From Solen grandis (Eukaryota; Mollusca; Bivalvia; Adapedonta; Solenidae), in NCBI GenBank assembly GCA_021229015.1, contig CM037790.1:51142033-51206032 (forward strand): a stretch of DNA of 64,000 nt, read 5' to 3'. The notes under the pieces are model-generated. The model was not told where the DNA came from. It worked only from the letters and a program-made list of their open reading frames with translations, and searched no databases. The number at the start of each line of letters is the position of its first letter. Position 1 is the first letter of the stretch. Position numbers and translations under genes: made by a program. Below are positions 12,026-25,000 of this stretch, piece by piece.

Positions 12026-12117
12026 AAGGTGTCTGGCACGAAAAGTGAGTCATATATCACTATATATAATATATTATATATTGAGAAATATGACCCAACT
12101 TCCGTGCCAGACCCCTT
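12026..12117. mobile_element. Short foldback element (near-perfect palindrome)
   Basis: The ends are aaggtgtctggcacg and cgtgccagacccctt, inverted repeats of about 15 bp. The homology continues inward (aaaagtgagtcatat against atatgacccaactt) to an AT-rich centre, so nearly all 92 bases can fold into one hairpin. Probably a small MITE. Confidence 0.65.
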
Positions 12118-12119
12118 AT

Positions 12120-13058
12120 AGACATACATTGTTTCCTCCACTGGTCTCTCAGGGCAGATATGTATGTGCGTGTTACTTCCAATGCTGTCAAATGAACCAA
12201 GAATGAATGTTTTAATACACATATCACAAAAAGGTGGTACTGTCGTGTGTTCAAGAGATAGTACAGAATCGTTTACACAATAATCTGCATATAATCAATG
12301 GATACATCTCAAGACAGTATAAAGATTTGAAGATATGTAGCCAAACTGTCTTAAGCGGTCCGACAAAGAAACAAGCTTGGATGACTGGATGACGGGGATC
12401 AAACATGGAATCACTATTATGCTGTTGTTTTCTGTTTATTATTATTTTAATTTGCCGTTACTTTTTTTCTTTTGATTTTATGTCGACTGTTTTTGTTGGG
12501 TTTTTTTTCAAAGAAAAAAGTGGGGAGGTATTTTCACCACTATGGTGTTGTCGTTGTTATCTTTGGCGTCGTCGTCCTGATAAACTTCAACCTTGCCCAT
12601 TACTTCTAAACTATTAAAGCTTCTATTATAAAACTTCACATATCTTTTCACTATCTTCTTAGGTCCATTTTCATTCAATTTATCTCCCCCTTTTTTAACA
12701 AAAACACTGGTCGGGGATCCCAGTTCACCAAACCCTAGTGAGATGAACAAGTATACTGTAAAGGACATTTTATCAAAGCTGACACATATAGTAGTACTAA
12801 TATGACGACATTTATAAATGTCGCGGCCGAGGATCGAAACCACAAACTCCCGGTTGCATGACGGTCGAAATGCCAATGTCAGTTAAATGGTGCTTGTTCT
12901 GGACTCAGTCACATTACCTATGCGATGTTCGTAGACATAATGTGATCGTACGATTATGAAAGCTCGTTATATTGTTAAAGTAGGAGGTCGTACATACGAG
13001 GCAAGGAAATCGAAAAAAAAATCGTTAGATACCCGTTAAAGCAATTCTAACGAGGCGA
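12120..13058. other. No gene seen; SINE A fragment
   Basis: Unassigned DNA. A fragment at 12814-12870 (tgtcgcggccgaggatcgaa) matches the tRNA-like end of SINE family A in antisense. The open frame on the minus strand at 12508-12876 runs through this fragment and has no recognisable protein features. Confidence 0.45.
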
Positions 13059-13360
13059 CCGTCCCCGATGGTCGAGTGAATAGAGCGTCCGCCTCGGGAG
13101 CGGGAGGTCGTGAGTTCGATCCCCGGCCGCGACATACCAAAGTCGTAAAAAATGGTACCCCCTTGCCTGGCGCTCAGCATATAAGGGTAGTGCAGGACTG
13201 GTTGGCCCGGTGTCAGGATAATGTTACTGGGTGTGGTATCATGCCACATGACTACGGCGTGATACTGCAGTGTGGCAGCACTATAACTGCATTAAGTAGA
13301 CATCGTCTCCAAATGACTGAAATACTGTCGGTGGGACGTTCAACCCAACAAACAAACAAT
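13059..13360 (+). mobile_element. tRNA-derived SINE (family A), near full length
   Basis: The tRNA-like head runs ccgtccccgatggtcgagtg to gagttcgatccccggccgcg, a match to the A and B boxes of the RNA polymerase III promoter. The body contains gcgctcagcatataagggta, ggttggcccggtgtcaggat and tctccaaatgactgaaatac, with a caacaaacaaacaa tail. Other copies: 22423-22716 (+), 26900-27165 (-), 28822-29085 (-), 41427-41726 (-) and several fragments. Confidence 0.85.
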
Positions 13361-13605
13361 TTTACGAGGCTCGTGCGATTTGTAATCATCCGTAATGTCG
13401 GACGAGTCTCGTACAGGTCACATATGAGACTCTTGATTGGTCAAAATCATACGTGTACCGTACCACCCCACGGTATCCGTACAGTGCTCTTGCGACTTGT
13501 ACACTAGCTTCTTACTGAGCTTTTTACCCAAAGTTACAACAGTCCGAGTACCCAAAATACCCAGTTTAATCACACGAGTCGCCACTAATATTTTTTATTA
13601 TCATT

Positions 13606-13616
13606 TTTTTTTTTTC

Positions 13617-13650
<34 letters not shown>
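13606..13650. repeat. Poly(T) tract
   Basis: Almost pure T with one interruption (ctattt). Long lysine or phenylalanine frames over it are low-complexity artefacts. Confidence 0.95.
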
Positions 13651-13652
<2 letters not shown>

Positions 13653-13659
13653 TAAATAA

Positions 13660-15830
13660 AATTGATCGTAGACGGTTCGAACAAGTAATGTGGCTGAGGC
13701 ATAACTGAGAGAGATACTGCAGTCGATAATGGCCGATATGAAGGAGTAGCAAGAAAAAATATGCATACTGCATCATACTGTAAAATACAGTATAGTAGCG
13801 TAACATACTGTAACATGAATACGATGCACCTTTCCTGTTACTATGGTTCCTAGTTAGGTCAGGCGCTTTCAAACAAAACCATGTGATCATTTGTGTAAAC
13901 CAGGTTAGCCATACTGGCTACCAATGACGTCAGTGTAACTATTATAATTTAAAGAACGTCTGTAGATATTTTGAATACATTTGTAAACATGATGGAAAGG
14001 TCCTTTGAACATAATTATTTGTAATTGTCAAATATGTCAAAAATATTACAATATTTAGGACACTACCGGTATTTTGTCGCTTGCTTAGATTGCAAAGTTT
14101 CAAGGCTATTAGGAGCAATGTAAAAACAGAAAACAATTTCACAAAATATTTGAAAAATATCATATGCTACAATTCATTCATATAAATTCAATACTGAATA
14201 CTGACCATTAACTCCTTTGTCGCTCATTTGTTTGTTTGTTTATTTTTATTTTATCTTATCATTATTTTTTGCATGTAAGGAGGTCTTAGCTGACTTGCGG
14301 TAGGTCGGTGGTTACACCCGGGTGACTTCCTCCACCTGTAAAACATGACTGAAATAGTGTCGCAGCGACAACTCCAACGTAACAATAACAAAATCGTCTT
14401 TGTAAACAGATCTATATATGATCAAGATTATATTTAAGACCGTATGATTATGTTTCGTGTTTCTCTCGGTGTTTACAATGCCTTGAATTTTGCATTGTCT
14501 AGATATCGATGTATTTATCAATGTATGTACCCAATGCTGTTTAATGCCAAATCCAGCATGTAATGTTACGCTATATTACTAGTATATTACAACCATATAA
14601 ATTCGGGCTAAGTTTGCAACAGGGAGTAATCGCCGTTTCCTTTTATTGCTTTTAATCGGATTAACGAAGTCTAAACAAGTATATGTTTTGGCTGTTTCAC
14701 CATGTTTATGGAACCTACGTATCGCACATTATATAATGTGTATAGCTATTGCGTACACCGTTTATTATCATGGCGTAGATTTATAAAATCCTGCCTGAAT
14801 AATTTTCTTACTTGATATTAATCTTGTTTTGAATATGAATTATTAGAACCACGATTAATATATGCAGAATAACATGAACACCAAAGGCTTGGGGTTTTAT
14901 GAGGTAACTGTGGCTCTATTTACCATTGCCATGCCAAATTTCTTAATTGGGCTTATCCTTTCTTAATTTTGGACTTCACCATTAGCTGTTCATGGCAGTA
15001 CATGCTGAATTTTTATCGACTAAATAGCGAACAATGTTGACCATACATGCATGTGCAGGCTGATCTTGGTCTGCACTGAATGTTATCATAAGTGATCACA
15101 GCATTGCCAGGGTTAATGGGTATGATAATGATCGCACCCATGTCTGTGCAAGCAGGTCACACCGTACATCAACATAATATTATGGCATATTTATAGACCT
15201 TTGCGATGGGTATAACAATAATCAAAGGACGTGGGTGGATGGTTTGATTATATATGACCTACTTTCAGAATTCTCTCTTTACACCGTCTATTAAGAAATG
15301 GTTAGGGGAAAAGCAAGGGAAGATAGAAAGTGTTCATAGGGTTTATAAAAACCAGGGAGGAAAATTCTTATATTACACACACGCATGTTTGGTATCAAGT
15401 TCAAGGTTGATTTATGGTCCATATGAGTGCAATTGAGTGGTATTAGTGCATTTATTTTGTGCTGATAATTTGACGAACATTGGTTTACTGGTTACAAATT
15501 AACACGATAAAGAGTCATGCACTTTAGCATAGAATTATATTGCAGTAATATTTCAGTACATGTATTCCAAAAAATCGCTATGTGATTGGTCAGTACCGGT
15601 CACGTGATCATTTCTTCCATACACCCCTTTCATTTACATACACCCCCTGTAACTGTCATATCCTCAAAAGTGACCGACTGAGTTGTTTCTCACATAAGTT
15701 AGAAACATAATACATTATTCTTTGACATTTTCTTTTTAATTAAGTTAAAGGTTTAAGAGATAAATCTGTTGTTTTCCTATGTTCAAGAGTGTGTTTACAC
15801 ATGTATATCTGCGTAATTTGTAAAAATTCT
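13660..15830. other. No gene seen; SINE D fragment
   Basis: Unassigned AT-rich DNA upstream of the MGCTSS gene. It holds the SINE D fragment at 14270-14398. At 14970-15120 there is a diverged stretch (caggctgatcttggtctg ... gggttaa) reminiscent of the TTAA-MITE family. Confidence 0.45.
14270..14398 (+). mobile_element. SINE family D fragment (body and tail only)
   Basis: Contains gcatgtaaggaggtcttagc, cttgcggtaggtcggtggtt and cttcctccacctgta followed by a tcgcagcgac...aacaataac end, matching the copy at 2415-2665. The tRNA-like head is missing. Confidence 0.7.
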
Positions 15831-15831
15831 T

Positions 15832-16001
15832 ACTCAGACGGGAAAACTATTGTAAGTTCCGCACGAGTAGGGTATGCAGTTACAGCAAGGCAGCCGGTGA
15901 GATATAACCCTTACTCTGTAACTTTGAGGTATAGGTTCATATGTCCCCTGTAACTGTATACCCTACTCGAGCGAAACTTACAACAGTTTTCCCATCTGAG
16001 T
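15832..16001. repeat. Inverted repeat with ~52-bp arms, 66-bp loop
   Basis: The left arm 15832-15883 (actcagacgggaaaac ... gcagttac) is the reverse complement of the right arm 15950-16001 (gtaactgtataccctac ... catctgagt) with few mismatches. It can form a long hairpin. It lies 234 bases upstream of the MGCTSS start codon, so it would sit in the promoter or 5' UTR of that gene. It could be a foldback transposon. Confidence 0.8.
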
Positions 16002-16234
16002 TACCGTATTTAACAGGGACAATTCATCAAATGTTTTACTAATAAGACAATCTCATAAATTATTCTATTATAAATGTAAATACATGTACATGACTTAGTC
16101 TTCCATGACAGACCAGGCCGTGATTAAGACATCAGCCAAGCGCCCGATGACTGTGACCTAAAACCCAGAGACACGAGGCAGACTGTGGCGAGAGTATGGT
16201 TTTACCGTCCGTATCTCGGACGTAACCAGGCAGC

Positions 16235-16274
16235 ATGGGGTGTACATCCTCCACGGAACATCCCAGTATCTACA
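16235..16274 (+). CDS. MGCTSS gene, exon 1 coding part
   Basis: Encodes residues 1-13 plus one base. ATG context is cagcATGG and the donor is ctaca|gtaagtcc. About 150 bases upstream are likely 5' UTR in the same exon. Confidence 0.65.
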
Positions 16275-19200
16275 GTAAGTCCCGGGACCTGTGTTTAACG
16301 AAATTCCTTGGAATAAGATTTTCCTCACAAGTTTCAAGTCCTAGAAATTCTTTATTTGTTTATCTAAAATATAGAAACGTTGCATGCATACAATAATAAA
16401 TATACCCTTACTGAATATGCGCTTTAGCTTCTTCATCGGGTCATGTTTATGGTAATTTTTTATTTGAGAAAATCTCATTTTCAGATGTTTCGTGAAAAGT
16501 ACAAGGGCCAAAGTCACCTTTCTCTTAAGTCTAGTTTTTTATTAAATATTATTTAAAAATATATTTTTTTTTATTTTGTTGTTGTTGTTGTTTTAACATT
16601 TGGTAAACAGTTTTAAGATAGGTGATCCTGACATAGATTATAAATAAGTTTTTTTCAAACTACGATGGAAAACTATATGGTAAAATTTTTTTTTTCGGAA
16701 CATTGCGATTAATTGCATTTGATGTATGATGTTAACCCTTTCCCTCATAGAGGACACCATGAAAAGACCTATGCGAACAGCATAAAACCAGATCAGCCTG
16801 CGAGTAACTCGCAGGCTGATCAGGTTTTATGCTGTTCGCTGCTCCTCGGTGGTCTGGAAATGAGGATTTTGTAATTAAATTTGGTAAGGTTTAACTGTGG
16901 ATTTCTGCAGATCAGGCTTTATGTGGTACCCACTGAGTGCGTCAAAATGAGTCTATATGAGGGAAAGGGTTAACCACTGTTGTGCACCAACCATTCGTAA
17001 GCCCTATACCGCATACACGCCTGTAATGTTAACTTTGTCCACAGATGAAACAACAGGGAAGCAGAAGCAAACGAACGGTCACGTGATTAAGACCCCTGTA
17101 ACAAACCCTAACTACATGAGAGGGGACTTCAGTCAGTTCCAACTGGCTAAACACAACCGAGAGAAGCACCAAAAGGACCGCAGGTCGGAGATTTTCAGGA
17201 AAGCTGACGTAAGTTATATTTCTCGTGCGTCACCTGGCATGATGTCTTCCGTAGAAACCCTGAAGGGACATTTATTATTTAGTACCTATAATTTATTGCT
17301 TAAAGCTCGTTAATTGATATTTATAATAACTTAAAATTCATTAGTTATATATAAAGTTTGTTCATGGGGGAGATGTTAAAGTACATGTAATGTTAATTAC
17401 GCGGAGAAAAGTCGTTATAATGCAAAGCAAAGGTCTAATAACGCGAAAAAAATGCGTAATAACGCGACGTTGAAACTTGCAATTTCAGGAAATAAAGGCG
17501 TTATAACGCAAAACAAAGGCGTTTTAATGCAAATCAAAGGTCTAATAACGCGAAAAAAAGGCATAATAACGCGACGTTGAAACTTGCAATTTCAGGAAAT
17601 AAAGGCGTTATAACGCAAAACAAAGGCGTTTTAATGCAAAGCAAAGGTCTAATAACGCGAAAAAAAGGCATAATAACGCGACGTTGAAACTTGCAATTTC
17701 AGGAAATAAAGGCGTTATAACGCAAAACAAAGGCGTTTTAATGCAAATCAAAGGCGTTAAAAACGCAAATCAAAGGCGTTAAAAACGCAAATCAAAGGCG
17801 TTATAACACGGAAAAAGGCGAGTTTTAATTAAACTCGTAATTACGGGAAACAAAGGCGTTATTATTAGTTTTGCGTTATTATGCCTTTGTTTCACGTTTG
17901 TATGCCTTTTCTCGCGTTAATACACCTTTGTTTTGCGTTATAACGCCTTTGTTGAGCGTTATAACGCTTTTTAACCGTAATTTTGAGTTTAATTACCACT
18001 TTGAAATTCGCGTTATAACGCCTTTTTTTTCACGTTATTACACCTTTGCTTTGCAATATTGCTCCTTTACTTGGCTTTACAAGTTTTAGATTCGCGTTTT
18101 TACGCCTCTGATTCGCATTAAAACGCCTTTGGTTTGCATTATAATGCCTTCATCAAAATATTTTTGTCAGTGATCCTAATAGACTTTCGTAAGAATTAGA
18201 CGTGTTCTATTTATATTTCTGGTATCAGTGTATCGAATCCGTTATGATTGATAATGTGCCAGGTTGAGTAGTATTCAAACACCATAATCAGCAAAATATA
18301 TCAAAATCACGTGTCCGGAAATATAAAAACCCATGGTCATGCATACAATCGCCTACTAATCTAGTTCCCAATGTTGACATGAATTATTTCCTTAATATCT
18401 AACACTATCGGATCAGAAATGAATTAGTTGGGTATTTAATTAGAGAAACAAGAAAGATGAAAGTCATCCCCAGGTATTTAATAAGTAAATCGTAGGGGTG
18501 AATATTGTAAATGGAATTCGAGCGGGGACAGTTTCCCTACGCAGACAGTTTTGAGCGGAAGGGGTACATTCGAACTTAAACCTACGATTGCATATAAATA
18601 AATAACGTTTATGAGAAACCAAACTACGGCTTAGCCGAGGGTCTTTTCTCTCAAAGTTCAAGATTCAAATTTAAGCTTAAATTTAATCTGTTATTATTAC
18701 GTAGATTCGGAAATCAGTTTTAACGACATGGATCATAGTAACTCTTTCTAGGTTGTGCCAATAACTAACGCTTGGGAATATCTTGAAAAAATGTCGCCCC
18801 AACTGGGATCGTACTCATAAACCTCCGGTCCATAGTCGATGAACAATACCACACAAAAACAGTGTCTTTATGAGTATTGAAGTTTATGGTAAAAGGGGCG
18901 GGGAAAGAGAGGGCGGAATGGTGGGACGGGCGGCGGGGTGGCGTTGTGTGGTGGGGTAGTAGCTGCGGAGTATCTATTTAAGTTATTACACCGTGAACAT
19001 AATACGACTGTTAATCAATATAGATAAACAAGTGTTTAATCAGATATGTATTCACACGGAATAAATCCAGCGTTGTCCAAGCATTGCCAACTTTTAAAAT
19101 TATCTCTGAATTGAAGGTCGACTGCATTTAAATACAGATCCGCGTTTCATTGTGATATTTTTCTTCAACAGTTCAAGTGCTGTATGTTTGCTTGTCCAAG

Positions 19201-22066
19201 GTTATTGCCTCACCAACTTTATTTAAGTAATCTAATGACTGTCGGCTAAATGAGACAGATATAGTGCTACCACATAGCAACATCACACAGTAGACACAAT
19301 AAAAACATGATATCACATCCAATCACTTTATCCATACACATGCCAACTTGCCTTAGAATTATCCTTAGATGCTGAGCGTCAAGTAAGGTTGATGATGAAT
19401 TGGGGACATAACTTTTGAATAAATATTACACAAACACATCGAGGAAACTTCCTGGTTGAACAATTATTTTGCAAAGCTATTAAAGTTTGCTGACCTGTAT
19501 GTTACATTAACATGTACCCTGACACCGTGATTAAATAAATCAATATGATTATGTCATATCACTTACTTGGTCTATTTGAATAAGCATTCCGTTGAACTTT
19601 ATCAAATTATAATTACTTTTTTTTTTGTTTTATTTGGCATATGTGTCTATATGTTTAATCTTTCTGAAGAAATGTCTGTACATTTTATAATCTTGTAAAT
19701 TAAGAAGTCATGTGGTCCCAGGCCATATCAATTCATTGAAAACTACACTGACCCTCCACCAACCACCCTGCTTGCTTGGTGCCCAGCGCATTAAGGGTAA
19801 ATGTAGTATCAAGACCGGATATGGTATTTGTCACTTATATACGACGTGATACCACTGAGATATTTTTTTTTGTATTTATTCAATGAAAACAAAGTCACAA
19901 AAAGACTGACAGACTGTCGGTTAGGCACTGCATGAGGGCAAAGAAATAATCAGTGGTCATTAATTATATTTATTTTCAATTAATTTCTTTTTGCATACTT
20001 TGTAAACATTTTACAAATCCTTCCCAACTGTTGCTATGTTGGACCAGTACTTTGCGCGTAAGAAAATAATTTATAGATGCTTGCCCACACACAACTGTCG
20101 GATCCGCAGCCACTAGACCACGACGGTACCCAGTTATTTTTAGATTGATATATACATTAGCGAATACAATGTTTGTTGCAGGAGATGTCGGAACGGATAA
20201 TAGAAGAGCGAGAGCTGCTGTCATTAGGAACCAGGTCACGTGGGACGTCGCGGGCGACGTCACGAACCGCATCACCCAATTCGAACAAACGTAAGTTGTC
20301 GTGTTGAATTAACTAATAAATCTGTCGACGAATCGTTGATGAAGGCCGCGGGGATGAATCTTCGACGATGATTTTTTTATTCGTCAACGAATTTTAATCT
20401 CTATAAGTTTGGACAGAGTAGTGTTTTTGTTTAGTAACAACCTAACTGTAACTGGTTGTATATTTATAGGTCATCTGTTACCACGTTTTCGTTTGCTTTG
20501 TTATTGTAATTGTTTTGCTTGTAAACCGTGAAAATGATCAAATAATACAAATGCAAACAGAGTCATTCACCTTTTATTGTTATATTTTGATATATGTATA
20601 TAATTTACATTTAATTTAGCTTTAAATTCTTAGTACAGTCTGTATATGAAATAACAGTTTTCAAGTATTAGTATAGAAGAGCGCCGTGGTCCAGTGGAAA
20701 CGTATCCGATTACGGATCCGAAGGTTGTGGGTTCGAACCCCGTTGGAGGCAAGAATTATTCATGACCTTCCCAGGCGCAAAGTACTGGTCCAACCCAGGA
20801 ACCGTCGAGAGGGATTAGTATAAGTTGTAAGAACTTGTTTCTCAATCGACGTAAAATAAATAAGTTTAAACTAAGTATTAGTATCAAAGTCACTGATTAA
20901 TCATTAATCAGTCAGAAAGACAGACTGATAATCGACGATTTTTCTAAACTGATTCTCCCAACACTAGTAAGTTGGACGAATTTACAAAATCAGCATTGGG
21001 ATGACTGTCATAATGTTAGTTTCAAGGACGATCACAGCCTTAGAAATACAGCCAAACCTGTTTTAAGCGGTCAGTCAAGGGAACAATAGAAAGTGACCGC
21101 TTAACAGAGGTGACCGCTAAGTGAAGGGTAAATATATAAAAAAAATGTTATAGTATGGTAATATCTAAATTGACCGCTAAATGCTGGTTGACCGCTTAAT
21201 ACAGGTGACCGCTTAATACAGGTGACTAATACAGGTGACCGCTTAATACAGGTGACCGCTATCACAGGTTCAACTGTACATCTACATACAGACTCGGCTT
21301 CCATTAGCAATAGTGGATTCTTAAATAAGGTAGAAATGTTTTCAGGTTATTCAAGGACATGACTAAGATGGAATCTTCGGTTGTTTTAATTAGGAGAAGA
21401 ATTATGAAACTTGACCTTAAGTATTACTTAGTGCTAATTAAGGGTGGTGGAGTTTGAGCCAGAAAAGTACCATCGAACATTTTCATTTTAACTGTTTGTG
21501 TTTATTTAGAATGATGAAATATATGTCCCCATAAAATATGAGATGATTATAAAATAGAAACACGCCCTGATAAGGAACAGGTTTGTTTTTTTTTTATTTC
21601 GCCCCCTTTTGTTTGTGTATTTATATACATCAGGTCAGGGTACCCCATTACTCTTCTTTTGTAGGGTACCGTCTAAAGCATTTTAAGAATAAATTAAAAA
21701 AAAACGGAAACACTCACTGACAATAGGTCTTTTCCTTTCTAAATGGGACATTATTTTACATTTCCTATAAATTGGAAAGAGATCACTAAAGGATTTTCTT
21801 TACTTAATAGAAATGTTGACATCTAAGATAAAGTGGTACCATTTGGCTTTTGAATTGAGAAAATGCATGCTTATCGGATGGGGATAAAATATGTACACAA
21901 GAGCGGTGTCTGACAGAAGGGCTACAGTAGTGTAGGCTCATTAGCATATAGTTTACATAGAATATGGATTTCGACATTCGCTGTGGAGAGAGAGGGGGGC
22001 AAACAGACAGACAGACAGACAGACAGATGAAAAGAGAGAGACAGACAGATAAAGGCACAGAGATGG

Positions 22067-22098
<32 letters not shown>

Positions 22099-25000
22099 TT
22101 TTCAAAACATTTACCGGCTCTAAGTACTGGTCCTATCCAGGAACTGTTGCGAGGGATCGGTATAAATTTAATGAACGTATTTCTTTATCGACTTAAAAGA
22201 ATTAAGGTTCTGGGCCTCTAATGCATTACCGCCAAATGAAGAGTATACATGAATAGGTTAAAATTAATGCCAACTGCTTTGAAACTAACGGTTGTGAGTT
22301 CGATTCCCAGTAAAATTTTATTTTTCTCTTTGTCTATCATTTCTGTATTTCTCAAGACAGATTTAGAGAGAAAAAAAATGTTTATCTGTATTTCTATGTT
22401 GCGTTATTTACAACACATTGTTCCGTCCCCGGTGGTTGAGTGGTTAAACCGTCCGCCTCAGGAGCGGGAGGTCGTGGGTTCGATCCTCAGCCGCGACATA
22501 CCAAAGTCGTAAAAAATGATACTTGTATAGCTCCCTTACTTGACGCTCAGCATATAAGGGCGGTTTCAGGACTGGTTGGCCCGGTGTCAGGATTATGTGA
22601 CTGGATGTGATATCATGCCACGTATAGTGTAACAGCACTATATCTGTCTCAAGTAGACATAGTCTCCAAATTACTGAAATACTGTCGGTGGGACGTTAAA
22701 CCCAACAAACAAACAACATATTGTAACCGATTGCAAAAATGACAATACCGGATATCAAAATTCAATTAAGCGGGGAAATTTATCATAAAATTACTATGGA
22801 TGAAATTGTGTGACGTATGCCAGTGAAGTACAGCAGTTCACGCGCTTGGTTAATCTAATGCGAATATGGCAAATAAAATAATGTCGTTCGTCCCTCACAG
22901 CTACAAGATCCATTCGATAAGGGGAATTTATAAAACGGTTCCAAATTACAAGATACACTTTCTCCTTTACTAATCCAGTTTACGTTAACGCAACATTAGG
23001 ACTCTCAATCCTTTGAATTTGATTTGTATAGATTTTATGGTCATGTACCATGGTAAAATGTACTTGCATTAGTTACTGGTTCATAAATTCATAACGCCTC
23101 GGTAAAATGTATTATTTTTTTTACATATTTATCTAATAATAAAATGGTTCAATTACTTGAGCAAATCCCAAGATTGCACTTACAAAATGTTACAGAAATA
23201 GGCCTTTATGGATTCAGTATGGTTATAAATTGTAAACACACACATTTTAGCTATGAGTATGTAAGCAATAGATTTTAAAAAATGAACGATGTAATTAATG
23301 TGTTTCTCCTTTTCAGTCCTGTTTCTGTTTTATATATAGACATGGTAAGCCACGTTTTGGTCAATAATTTACACATTTCATCATGGAAAAAAAGTAAATT
23401 ATATTTTTTATTTTGTTTTTGTTTTTTTCAACGCCAAGCCAACGTAGTGGTTATAAGTTTAGTTACAGCTGGTAAAAATAAAATTAACTTTTTTTATTCT
23501 TTTTCGGAATTTTTTTTTTTTTTTTTTTTTTTAAATTTTAAACCTTAAATTTAACAGGGGGTGTTTTAAAAAAAATTAAAAAGTATTCTAATGCAAACCA
23601 TATCTAAAAGATATATGTTCTTCGTGTTTTATAGAGACATCATTGAAAAATGAAATGTAATCGGTTCTTTCAAACTTTATTAAATATGCATGGTAAACAC
23701 CAGAACAATTAATTACATTCATTGTTTTGTTCATACATGTCAAATCGAAAAAAGGTATCATATTACAAATTCATAATTTTTTTAATTTTATTCACATAGG
23801 TTTTCATTGCTTGAACAGAAAAAGGAATCAATAAACGTTTTTGGGCACGTAGAAAGCCGGACAAAAGCAAACAATGAAAATACAATTCACACATAACAAG
23901 GCTGGGTTGAATATCTTGATTTGATAGATATGCTATTGTCCTGGTATGTAAACCACATATTGTTAATATCGATTTCCATGCTGAAATAAATGCATTAAAT
24001 ACGATATTCTCTCTCGCAAGAGACATTCAGTATTGGTGCCTCCTAGATTGGTTTGAGAAGTATCATGTTGACAGTTTGTTTAGTAGTGTCACTGTCGGAC
24101 TGATTGCTTTTAAAATGATCCGTCTAAATAGAATCACAATACTACGTAGGACAAAAGTACATTTGCATACACATGTATATAGTGGGGCGGTCTGCCGTTT
24201 GGCTTTGTCCTAGGTTATGGACTCTAGGTTCAGCATGCTATGTAAATACTCCGTATTATGTTACCTGTTACCGATTCTTTTACTAAGCTTTTCTTAAAAT
24301 TGACAAAGGGGTAATGGAATTACATACCAGATTTGGCTGTTTCAAAGGATCAAATGACCTATTTAGAAAACAAAAAGAAGTATGTCAAGAATACTTGTTA
24401 TTTAAAACTAAATTGCACTGGATACTAATAATACAATTATGGCGGTTTTCAAAAAGATTACCTCGGCGATTTACAATATACAATGTATTTGTATTTGCGA
24501 TTTTCACTACAATTATATTGGCAATGTTCAAAACATTTATATTGTTTGGAATTTTTTGTTTATTGGGTTTAAAGTCATCAGTAATTTACAAAACATTTAC
24601 ATCGGTAGTTTACAATGCACTAACATCGTTAATCTGCATTGCATTACATCGGTCATTTACGTTACATTTACATGGGTTATTTGAATTACATTTACATCAA
24701 GTGTTTTACATTGCATCAGTAACTTCCATACATTTACATCACTAATAATTTACATTAAAGTATAAAACAGGCTTATTTTCGTTAGTTTCCTGTTGTTGTT
24801 GTTGTTGTTGTTATTGATTTACCCGCGAATATTTAATTATTTAATTCCACCGGTAAGTGAATATATCATAAATGAAGTGATACCGACGGAGCATTTCGTG
24901 TTTGCTCGTTAAAGTACACGTTTGTTTTATATTTGTCAAATAAAGATCTCTTCTGATAACCATCCGAGTATGGACAGAACATTTTTGAGTTAGGAACCAC

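Noticed and set aside
13076..13507. 143-codon plus-strand frame
   Set aside because: It runs straight through SINE family A, and equivalent frames appear at other copies of the SINE (22249-22512, 41379-41849).
13437..13890. Lysine- and phenylalanine-rich frames on both strands
   Set aside because: They translate a poly(T)/poly(A) tract and are low-complexity artefacts. The same applies at 8011-8214, 23282-23548 and 26091-26464.
24314..24745. 143-codon leucine-rich frame
   Set aside because: Driven by a degenerate 24-bp minisatellite; two overlapping frames are equally open.
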